DNA of 12,148 bases from positions 1 through 12,148 of the forward strand of contig CANQUO010000051.1 of assembly GCA_947627085.1 (NCBI GenBank), in the 5' to 3' direction. Below the pieces are notes generated by a model. It worked only from the letters and a program-made list of their open reading frames with translations, was not told where the DNA came from and ran no database searches. Of the stretch, positions 5,897 to 12,148 are shown piece after piece. The DNA is from an uncultured Oscillospiraceae bacterium (GTDB taxonomy: Bacteria; Bacillota; Clostridia; Oscillospirales; Oscillospiraceae). Both the position numbers and the translations under genes were made by a program. The first letter of the stretch is position 1. The number at the start of each line of letters is the position of its first letter.

Positions 5897-7249
5897 TTAT
5901 TTTCCTACGCAAAACCTTTGGAATATCCTGTCCGTCACGTCGGCGGAGAGGGTGCGGCCGGTGAGGCGGCCAAGGGCGTTCAGGGCGTCCTCCAGCTCCG
6001 TCAGTGCCGCGTCCGGGGTGACGCCGGCCTCGATGGCGGCTTTGGCCGACCGGAGGCTTTCAAGGGCGGCGGACACCTCCCCGGCCTGACGGGCGTTTGT
6101 CAGTATCTCCCCGGCGGGCACGTCGCCGATGCTTGGCAAAAGCTCGCCGACGGCCCTTGTGAGCCCGTCTATCCCCTCCCCTGTCCTGGCGCTGACGCTG
6201 ACCGATGGGATAGCCGAAAGCTCCGGCGGGAGCTCTATTTTGACCGGCAAATCGGATTTGTTGAGGGCGATAATTGACGCTTTCCGGGCAATTTCAACGT
6301 CCTCCGGCGTGAGGGCCCGGGAGGCGTCCAGCACGGCGACGACGATTCGCGCGCTCTCCATGGCCTTGTAGCTTCGGAAAACGCCCAATCTCTCCGCCTC
6401 GTCCTCGGTTTCCCTCAGTCCCGCCGTGTCCACCAACCTGAGCTTCGTATCCCCAATGAGGCAGATGTCCTCCACCGTGTCCCGGGTGGTGCCGGGGGTA
6501 CCGGTGACGATGGCCCGGTCGAAGCCCAAAAGGGCGTTCATCAGGGAGGATTTCCCCACGTTGGGCCGCCCCACTATGGCCGTCCTGACCCCGTCCCGGA
6601 TGATTTTCCCCCGGTCGAAGGTGTCGAGTAGCGTTTTCAGCGTATTTTCGGCGGTTGCCAGGGTCTTAAGGTAGTTTTTCGCCTCGAAATCCTCGATATC
6701 CTCGTCAGGCCAGTCCACCACCGCGTGGAAGTGGGCGATGATGTCAAGAAGTTCACCGTAAACGGCGTCGGTTTTCCTGGTGACGGCCCCCTCTATCTGG
6801 GCGGAGGCGTTTTTCGCCGCCGCAACGGTCTCGGCATCTATAAGGTCGATGACCGCCTCGGCCCCCACAAGGTCCAGCTTGCCGTTCAAAAACGCCCGCT
6901 TTGTAAATTCCCCGGGCAGGGCCTGACGGGCGCCGTTTTCAAATAGCTCCGTCAGTATGGCCCCCAGCGCCGCTATGGACCCGTGGCACTGAAGCTCCGC
7001 CGTATCCTCCCCGGTGTAGCTGTGGGGGGCATGGGAGACGGTGCACATACACGTGTCCAAAAGCTCGCCTTTTTTGTCGTATACCCCGCCGTAGACCAGC
7101 TTATTCGAGCCCGTACAGGCCATCCTCCGCCCGGAGCGCGCCCGGAACACCCGGTCGACGCAATCGATGGCGCCCTCGCCGGAGAGGCGTATGATGCCTA
7201 TCGCCGACCGGACAGCGCCCGTGGCGATGGCCGCAATGAGCTCGCTCAT
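5897..7249 (-). CDS. mnmE: tRNA uridine-5-carboxymethylaminomethyl modification GTPase MnmE (TrmE)
   Basis: GTPase that, with MnmG, installs the carboxymethylaminomethyl or aminomethyl group on the wobble uridine (U34) of certain tRNAs, using methylene-tetrahydrofolate. It has 450 residues, the normal length. The N-terminal folate-binding domain (about 1-118) contains AIGIIRLSG and LPGEFTKRAFLNGKLDL (111-127). The helical domain surrounds an inserted G domain with G1 GRPNVGKS (227-234), G2/K-loop TPGTTRDT (251-258), G3 DTAG (274-277) and G4 NKSD (330-333). The C-terminal FCVGK (446-450) carries the catalytic Cys447 of the family's FC(I/V/L)GK motif. The ATG overlaps the nadE stop as ATGA, with GGAG about 8 nt upstream. 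It is the last gene of the run. The usual partner mnmG is not beside it in this window. Confidence 0.97.
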   Translation of the reverse strand: MSELIAAIATGAVRSAIGIIRLSGEGAIDCVDRVFRARSGRRMACTGSNKLVYGGVYDKKGELLDTCMCTVSHAPHSYTGEDTAELQCHGSIAALGAILTELFENGARQALPGEFTKRAFLNGKLDLVGAEAVIDLIDAETVAAAKNASAQIEGAVTRKTDAVYGELLDIIAHFHAVVDWPDEDIEDFEAKNYLKTLATAENTLKTLLDTFDRGKIIRDGVRTAIVGRPNVGKSSLMNALLGFDRAIVTGTPGTTRDTVEDICLIGDTKLRLVDTAGLRETEDEAERLGVFRSYKAMESARIVVAVLDASRALTPEDVEIARKASIIALNKSDLPVKIELPPELSAIPSVSVSARTGEGIDGLTRAVGELLPSIGDVPAGEILTNARQAGEVSAALESLRSAKAAIEAGVTPDAALTELEDALNALGRLTGRTLSADVTDRIFQRFCVGK

Positions 7250-9177
7250 TTCATATTCTCCAGCTCATCGAGCCACGCCTTCGCCACGGCGTCCGAGGGC
7301 ATACGCCAGTCCCCCCGTGGCGAGAGGGCCACAGAGCCCACCTTGGGCCCGTCGGGCAGGCAGGAGCGCTTAAACTGCTGGGAGAAGAAGCGGCGGACGA
7401 AGGTGCGGAGCCACTTTAAGATCGTCTCGCCGTCATATTCCCCGGCGAAGGCGTATTTGGCAAGCCGGAATATTTTTGCCGGCCCCATCCCCCAGCGGAC
7501 GAAGTGGTAGAGGAAGAAGTCGTGGAGCTCGTAGGGCCCCACCAGGTCCTCAGTTTTCTGGGAAATTTCGCCGTTCTCCGCCGGTAAAAGCTCCGGGGAC
7601 ACGGGAGTGGCAAGAATGTCGTTCAAAACCGCCGAAAGCTCGGCGTCATTGCAGGTCTCGGCGTACCAGCCCACCACGTATCTGACCAGAGTCTTTGGCA
7701 CCCCGGCGTTGACGCCGTACATGCTCATGTGGTCCCCGTTATAGGTGGCCCAACCCAGGGCCAGCTCTGAGAGATCGCCCGTACCCACAACGATGCCGTT
7801 TACGCTGTTGGCGATATCCATTATGACCTGGGTCCGCTCCCGGGCCTGGGCGTTTTCGTAGGTGACGGAGCGGTCGTTCTCATCGTGTCCGATGTCCTCA
7901 AAGTGCTGACGGACGGACTTTGTTATATCCACTACCCGGAGCTGGGCGCCAAGCCTCTCGGCCAGTACCATGGCGTTTGACTTTGTGCGCTCCGTGGTGC
8001 CGAAGCACGGCATGGTCACGGCGACAAGGGTATCGCCGGGAAGTCCCAGCTCCCTCACCGCCATCGCGGAGACAAGCATGGCCAGGGTAGAGTCAAGCCC
8101 CCCGGAGACGCCCACGACAAGCTTTTTCGCCCCGATGTGCTCCACGCGCTTTTTAAGGCCCTGGGTCTGGATGGCAAATATCTCCCCGCAACGCTCGGCC
8201 CGCTCGTCGCGATTTGCGGGGACGAAGGGACTGCGGCCCACAGGACGTGTGAGGGCGGTCCGAATCCGTTCAAGGGTGAAGCCGGTGACGGCAAGACCTG
8301 ATCGCATAGAGCCGTCATTCCTGTCCGAGGCCCGGAAGGTGGTGTTCCGGCGGCGCTCAAAGGCAAGACGGTCAATATCGATCTCACTTAAGGCGAGGCC
8401 GGTCTTAAAGCGGCTCTCGGCCAGGATAGCGCCGTTTTCGGCCACCATGTCGTGGCCCGCGAACACAAGGTCCGTGGAGCTCTCCCCCTCCCCGGCGTCG
8501 GCGTAGACGTAGGCGCACAGGAGCCGCGCCGACTGGTTGCGAACAAGCTCCCGCCGGTAGGCGGCCTTGCCCACAAGCTCGTTGGAGGCGGACAGATTCA
8601 AAATCACCGTTGCTCCCAAGGCGGCGAGGCGGTTTGAGGGCGGGTCCGAGGCCCACAGGTCCTCGCATATCTCCACGCCCACGGTGAGTCCCGGCACGTT
8701 GGAGCACGGGAATATCTGACTTGTACCGAAGCATACGGTCTGTCCGCAGAGGGACGCTTCCCGGCTGTTCTCGGGGCTTCCCGCCTCGAACCAGCGCTTT
8801 TCGTAAAACTCGCCGTAGTTCGGAAGGAGCGTCTTTGGCACAAGGCCCAGGAGCCTTCCCCGGAGGAGCACCGCCGCGCAGTTGTATAGCTTGTCCTGAT
8901 GCCGCGCGGGAAGCCCTAAAGCGATGAGCATGTCAAGCTCCCCTGTCTCCGCCGCGACACGCCCCAGCGCCGCCTCGGCGGCGTCTAAAAGCGTGTCCTG
9001 CAAGAATAGGTCCCCGCAGGTGTAGCCCGTCACGCAGAGCTCGGGGAAAACAAGTATCTTCACCCCGAGAGCGGCCGCCTCACGGCAGAGCTTTATGATC
9101 TGCGCGGCGTTATACTCGCAGTCGGCCACCTTTATTTTCGGCGTGACCGCCGCGACCTTTATAAATCCGTCCTTCAC
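7246..9177 (-). CDS. nadE: Glutamine-dependent NAD(+) synthetase
   Basis: Catalyses the last step of NAD synthesis: ATP-dependent amidation of nicotinic acid adenine dinucleotide, with ammonia drawn from glutamine. It has 643 residues, matching the two-domain glutamine-using form. The N-terminal nitrilase-fold glutaminase domain (about 5-290) has the Glu46-Lys115-Cys171 triad in FPELCVTGY, VPKTLLPNYGEFYEKRW and VGVEICEDLW. The C-terminal synthetase domain has the P-loop SGGLDST (358-364) and GTGDLSELALGW further on. The GTG at 9175-9177 is chosen as the start because a perfect AAGGAGGTG ribosome binding site lies 5 nt upstream. It overlaps the stop of the small upstream gene as GTGA, and its own stop overlaps mnmE as ATGA, so all three are translationally coupled. 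The identification is firm. Confidence 0.97.
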   Translation of the reverse strand: MKDGFIKVAAVTPKIKVADCEYNAAQIIKLCREAAALGVKILVFPELCVTGYTCGDLFLQDTLLDAAEAALGRVAAETGELDMLIALGLPARHQDKLYNCAAVLLRGRLLGLVPKTLLPNYGEFYEKRWFEAGSPENSREASLCGQTVCFGTSQIFPCSNVPGLTVGVEICEDLWASDPPSNRLAALGATVILNLSASNELVGKAAYRRELVRNQSARLLCAYVYADAGEGESSTDLVFAGHDMVAENGAILAESRFKTGLALSEIDIDRLAFERRRNTTFRASDRNDGSMRSGLAVTGFTLERIRTALTRPVGRSPFVPANRDERAERCGEIFAIQTQGLKKRVEHIGAKKLVVGVSGGLDSTLAMLVSAMAVRELGLPGDTLVAVTMPCFGTTERTKSNAMVLAERLGAQLRVVDITKSVRQHFEDIGHDENDRSVTYENAQARERTQVIMDIANSVNGIVVGTGDLSELALGWATYNGDHMSMYGVNAGVPKTLVRYVVGWYAETCNDAELSAVLNDILATPVSPELLPAENGEISQKTEDLVGPYELHDFFLYHFVRWGMGPAKIFRLAKYAFAGEYDGETILKWLRTFVRRFFSQQFKRSCLPDGPKVGSVALSPRGDWRMPSDAVAKAWLDELENMK

Positions 9178-9521
9178 TCCGGCACCTCCTTAAATTCAAA
9201 AAGGTCCTCGTCAAAATAGTGTATTATGGCAAGTCTGGCCGTGTGGAGCTCGGCTTTCTCACCGGAGACAAGTATTTTGCCCTCGGAAAGCTCCACCGTC
9301 ACCTCCGGCGCTCCGGCCTTCGGGAGAAGGTTCTCCCTGACCTCCCGTTCAAGCTCCTCCATGTGTCCGGCGTAATATTTATCGGTCTCGGGCTTTTCAT
9401 AGCCCTCCACGGTCGAGCCCCTGGAGAAAAAGAGCATCGCTGTGAAAATTATGCCCAGGACGAGGACAAATATCGCCCCGGCTGTCCCCAGCTTTTTCGC
9501 GAATTCCGCTCCCGTGCCCAT
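9174..9521 (-). CDS. Small single-pass membrane protein of unknown function
   Basis: 115 residues; I do not recognise a family. One hydrophobic segment spans about residues 13-32, after a short basic start (AKK), so the C-terminal 80 residues should face outside. This part is strongly acidic. It has a predicted helix (EELEREVRENLL, 55-66), then probable strands (VTVELSEGKILVSGE, 74-88) and an end rich in acidic and aromatic residues (YFDEDLFEFKEVPE). The ATG at 9519-9521 has GGGAGG 5 nt upstream and follows the LtaS-like stop by one base (TGACATG). An in-frame extension to 9617 lies inside the preceding gene and is not needed. Its last codons carry the ribosome binding site of nadE. The tight coupling suggests a link with the LtaS-like enzyme, or simply an operon passenger. 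That it is a real gene is well supported by signals at both ends. Confidence 0.85.
   Translation of the reverse strand: MGTGAEFAKKLGTAGAIFVLVLGIIFTAMLFFSRGSTVEGYEKPETDKYYAGHMEELEREVRENLLPKAGAPEVTVELSEGKILVSGEKAELHTARLAIIHYFDEDLFEFKEVPE
9183..9191 (-). promoter_or_regulatory. Consensus ribosome binding site of nadE inside the preceding gene
   Basis: AAGGAGGTG matches the anti-Shine-Dalgarno sequence perfectly and lies 5 nt before the GTG start of nadE. It is made of the in-frame codons AAG GAG GTG (Lys-Glu-Val) of the small membrane protein gene. It fixes the GTG at 9175-9177 as the nadE start. Confidence 0.85.
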
Positions 9522-9522
9522 G

Positions 9523-11397
9523 TCAGCCTCCCGTGAGACGCCCGTAGGAGAAATTCTCCTTTGTGTAATATTCTGCCCACTCGAACCGTCGGATAAGCTC
9601 CGCCGTGTCGCCGTCAAGCTCGTTTAAATTACGTACGAGCCTCCCGTCGACCACCCACGCGTCCGAGCCCGTGTTTATCATGGTGACGCGGCTTCTGACC
9701 TCACGGTTCATCTGCTCATACTGACTTCCAGTCCAGCCGCACTCCTCGAATACCCGGCCCATGAGGAAGCAGGAGGACATGTCCCCGCCCTCGCCGGTGA
9801 AGCTCCCGCCGGTGACGGCCTTGGCCGCGTCGTTGGCCCAGATGATATACGGGGTGGAGTAGTAGTTATAAAAGCCCTCCTCGGTCCCTAGGTCCATGTT
9901 GACTCCCAGCTCCTCCAAGGCCGCGCCCAGATACGGCTGGTGGTCCCCGAAAAACACCACCACAACGGGCTCCGGACGGTCCCGGAGGCTGTCCACAAAG
10001 GCGGCGAGACGCCTGCCGGTATCCGCGATGCCGGTGAAGTAGTTATTGAGTATGTTGTAATTTCCCTCGCTCAGGTCCCCCCGCTCAAGGTACGCCCTCT
10101 CCCCGGTGGTCCCAGAGTCGTACGATCCGTGGTTCTGGTAGGTCACGGAGAAATTGAAGTACGGCACGCTTTTGTCCCGGCCCTCGTACATGTCCGTAAG
10201 GGTCCTGAAGAAAAACTCGTCGGTCCTGTTTGAGTCCGGGAAGTCGTCCAAAAAGTAATAGTCCTCCATCCCGAGATTTCTCTCCACATTCTCCCGGTTG
10301 TAAAACCACCCGTCCCCGGTGTGCAGGCCCTCGGTACGGTAGCCGTTGTCCCGCAGATACCAGAGATAGGAGTCGGTGACGCCCCTGTACTCCTTGCTGT
10401 GTGGATAGCCGGTCAGGAAGTTGCGCTCCGTGTCCACGGTCCCGCCGCCGAAAACGTTGGACAGCTCATGCCCGTGGAGGCTCTCATTCCGGAGCTCGCG
10501 GAGGGGAGCGTAGACCTCGTCGTAAACCGGCACCTCGTCAAATTCCGAGAGGTCCGCGTAGGCCTCCAGCATCACGGCGATGATATCGACCTTTTTGTCC
10601 CCGTCGATGCCGCTGTCCGTGTATTTGTCAAGCTCCGCCTTGGCCTCATCCCGGTCGTAACCCTCCGGCTTTCCAGGGAAGGCGTCGGGGACGGAGTGGA
10701 GGAAGGAGTAGACGAAGCCCTTTGAGACAAAGACCTGTTGCTCCACCCATATGCTGATACCGGCGTGGTCGTTGACCACCTTCGCCGCCACGCTGTCGCT
10801 GAAGTACACCGTTGGCAGAAGCGCCGCTATGGCCGCCAGGGTCAGAAGGGACCCCGCAACGCGGACCTTTATGTTTTTAAGCTTCCCGCGCATGAGGAAA
10901 ATGGCGAAGAGAAGGCCAAGTATGTAGGAGCATATGACGAGCTTGGGCCGCCCCGTGAGCTCCAGGGTGTAGTTGGGAAGTATGTCCACGGCCTCGCCGA
11001 TGAGCCCCAGGTCCGAGGCCACAAGGGTCTCGCTTCGTATGCCCATCTTATAAAATTCCGCAAGGCTCCCGCCCATGACGATAAGCCCGCTGACGGCAAA
11101 GGCCGCCCAGGCCCTGCCCGTGGCGAAGTAAACAAGCGCCACGATCAGCAGGCCCGGCAGAAGATTCAGAAGTAGTATAAGCGGCTCGTGGAGATAGGAA
11201 ATGAACACGCCGCTCGTCTGGTTCCCCGGGTAGAGGGAGCCCGTGAAAAGCGCCACAAGGCCAATACCGGCGCCCATAAGCGTGAGCATCACGCCCACAT
11301 ATACATAGTGCGCGGCGGTAAACCTGCGCCAGTAGTTGTTCCCGTCGGACGGACCTCTCCCGCCGTTATACCAGACGGCGTCCCACAGCTTTCCCAT
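9523..11397 (-). CDS. LTA synthase (LtaS) family membrane phosphoglycerol transferase
   Basis: Membrane enzyme of 624 residues. The family moves glycerol phosphate from phosphatidylglycerol onto a growing polymer or a glycolipid on the outer face of the membrane. Five hydrophobic segments (about 32-52, 71-93, 96-115, 152-169 and 178-199) precede an extracellular sulfatase-fold domain (about 265-560), as in LtaS. The TM region has the family element SDLGLIGEA (128-136). Metal and catalytic residues expected from LtaS are present: Glu278 (VMLEAY), nucleophile Thr320 (FGGGTVDTE), His423 (YQNHGSY) and Asp485-His486 (FFGDHQP). The ATG at 11395-11397 is 4 nt after the glyQS stop; its ribosome binding site (TGAGGCG) is weak, so translation may depend on coupling to glyQS. 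Whether it makes true polyglycerolphosphate LTA, a primer or another phosphoglycerol decoration cannot be told from sequence. Confidence 0.9.
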   Translation of the reverse strand: MGKLWDAVWYNGGRGPSDGNNYWRRFTAAHYVYVGVMLTLMGAGIGLVALFTGSLYPGNQTSGVFISYLHEPLILLLNLLPGLLIVALVYFATGRAWAAFAVSGLIVMGGSLAEFYKMGIRSETLVASDLGLIGEAVDILPNYTLELTGRPKLVICSYILGLLFAIFLMRGKLKNIKVRVAGSLLTLAAIAALLPTVYFSDSVAAKVVNDHAGISIWVEQQVFVSKGFVYSFLHSVPDAFPGKPEGYDRDEAKAELDKYTDSGIDGDKKVDIIAVMLEAYADLSEFDEVPVYDEVYAPLRELRNESLHGHELSNVFGGGTVDTERNFLTGYPHSKEYRGVTDSYLWYLRDNGYRTEGLHTGDGWFYNRENVERNLGMEDYYFLDDFPDSNRTDEFFFRTLTDMYEGRDKSVPYFNFSVTYQNHGSYDSGTTGERAYLERGDLSEGNYNILNNYFTGIADTGRRLAAFVDSLRDRPEPVVVVFFGDHQPYLGAALEELGVNMDLGTEEGFYNYYSTPYIIWANDAAKAVTGGSFTGEGGDMSSCFLMGRVFEECGWTGSQYEQMNREVRSRVTMINTGSDAWVVDGRLVRNLNELDGDTAELIRRFEWAEYYTKENFSYGRLTGG

Positions 11398-11401
11398 CGC
11401 C

Positions 11402-12148
11402 TCAGAAATTCACGCGCTGGGCGATGTAGCTTTCCAGCTCGCTTATGGGTATGCGCACCTGCTCCATGGTGTCCCGCTCCCGGACGGTGACGCAGTTGTC
11501 GTTCTCGGAATCAAAATCGTAGGTCACGCAGAAGGGCGTGCCGATCTCGTCCTCCCTCCGGTAGCGCTTGCCGATGGACCCGGCGTCGTCAAAGTCCACC
11601 ATGAAGGACTTGGCAAGCTCGTTGCGTATCTCCATGGCCTTGTCAGAGAGCTTTCTGGAAAGGGGCAGTACGGCGCACTTGTAGGGCGCCAGGAAGGGAT
11701 GGAGCCTCAATACGACCCTCACGTCCTCCTTGCCCTTGGCGTCCGTCAGGTGCTCCTCGTCGTAGGCCTCGCACAAAAATGCCAACGCCACCCGGTCACA
11801 GCCGAGAGAGGGCTCGATGACATAGGGTATATAGTGCTCGTTTGCCTCCTGGTCGTAGTAGGTCAGGTCCTTTCCGCTGGCCTCCTGGTGGCGGCCAAGG
11901 TCATAGTCGGTCCTGTCGGCTATGCCCCAGAGCTCCCCCCAGTCGGTGAAGGGGAAGGCGTACTCGATATCCGTCGTGGCCTTTGAGTAAAAGGCCAGCT
12001 CCGCCGGCTCGTGGTCCCGGTAGCGCATGTTCTCCTCGGAAAGGCCCAGGCTCTTGAGCCAGTCGATGCAGAATTTCTTCCAGTAGGCGAACCACTCAAG
12101 GTCGGTGCCCGGCTTGCAGAAGAACTCGCACTCCATCTGCTCAAACTC
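11402..12148 (-). CDS. glyQS: Glycyl-tRNA synthetase (single-chain type), C-terminal 248 residues
   Basis: Cytosolic class II aminoacyl-tRNA synthetase that charges tRNA-Gly. The 5' part lies beyond the window; the frame is open to the edge. The visible part starts with EFEQMECEFFCKPG, then the catalytic core with class II motif 3 (EPSLGCDRVALAFL, residues 112-125 of this fragment). The anticodon-binding domain follows from HPFLAPYKCAVLPL (150-163), including RYRREDEIGTPFCVTYDFD (195-213). This is the alpha2 form found in Gram-positive bacteria, archaea and eukaryotes, not the alpha2-beta2 GlyQ/GlyS enzyme. The sequence ends normally in RVNF. The stop at 11402-11404 is 4 nt from the next start, so it heads or sits inside the operon with the LtaS-like gene. 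Any T-box leader would be upstream of the window. Confidence 0.96.
   Translation of the reverse strand, partial: EFEQMECEFFCKPGTDLEWFAYWKKFCIDWLKSLGLSEENMRYRDHEPAELAFYSKATTDIEYAFPFTDWGELWGIADRTDYDLGRHQEASGKDLTYYDQEANEHYIPYVIEPSLGCDRVALAFLCEAYDEEHLTDAKGKEDVRVVLRLHPFLAPYKCAVLPLSRKLSDKAMEIRNELAKSFMVDFDDAGSIGKRYRREDEIGTPFCVTYDFDSENDNCVTVRERDTMEQVRIPISELESYIAQRVNF

Noticed and set aside
6983..7510. Plus-strand 175-codon open frame across the mnmE/nadE junction
   Set aside because: It is antisense to two well-conserved enzymes and has no start signal or recognisable product.
9522..9617. Longer start for the small membrane protein (32 extra residues)
   Set aside because: The extension lies wholly inside the LtaS-like gene, has low-complexity charged sequence, and the internal ATG has GGGAGG at ideal spacing.
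11336..11986. Plus-strand 216-codon open frame opposite glyQS and the LtaS-like gene
   Set aside because: It is a shadow of glycyl-tRNA synthetase codons; no domain or ribosome binding site is visible.

Overview
The window looks like a stretch of chromosome from a fairly GC-rich anaerobic Firmicute of the class Clostridia, perhaps Oscillospiraceae-like. The basis is the single-chain bacterial/eukaryote-type glycyl-tRNA synthetase, an LtaS-type polyglycerolphosphate synthase, the glutamine-dependent two-domain NAD synthetase, a pyruvate phosphate dikinase gene, strong AGGAGG-type ribosome binding sites and Gram-positive style promoters. Genus is an inference. Every gene I can support is on the minus strand, so transcription runs from high to low coordinates.

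Region 1 (12148 down to 5897) is a tightly packed five-gene run: the 3' part of glycyl-tRNA synthetase, an LtaS-family membrane sulfatase-fold enzyme, an unrecognised 115-residue single-pass membrane protein, NAD synthetase and the tRNA modification GTPase MnmE. Junctions are +4 nt, +1 nt, a GTGA overlap and an ATGA overlap, so these genes are almost certainly co-transcribed and translationally coupled. A 9-bp hairpin at 5869-5891 closes the unit.

Region 2 (5868 down to 590) is an ABC transporter plus two-component system: a 133-nt spacer with candidate regulatory repeats, an 879-residue FtsX/MacB-type permease, its LolD/MacB-like ATPase, an OmpR-family response regulator and a histidine kinase with one membrane segment and no visible sensor domain. 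The arrangement resembles modules by which Firmicutes sense and respond to cell-envelope stress or antimicrobial peptides, but the substrate cannot be read from the sequence. An internal promoter is suggested in front of the regulator-kinase pair. The unit ends in a group of three hairpins, the last with a T-rich tail.

Region 3 (below about 530) is the start of a separate transcription unit: a near-consensus promoter followed by the first 142 codons of pyruvate phosphate dikinase.

No tRNA or rRNA gene, CRISPR array, insertion sequence or prophage gene is visible. The gene content is mostly ordinary housekeeping. The points that deserve a second look are the small conserved-looking membrane protein, the regulatory repeats in front of the ABC operon, the sensor-less kinase and the hairpin cluster at 561-696.
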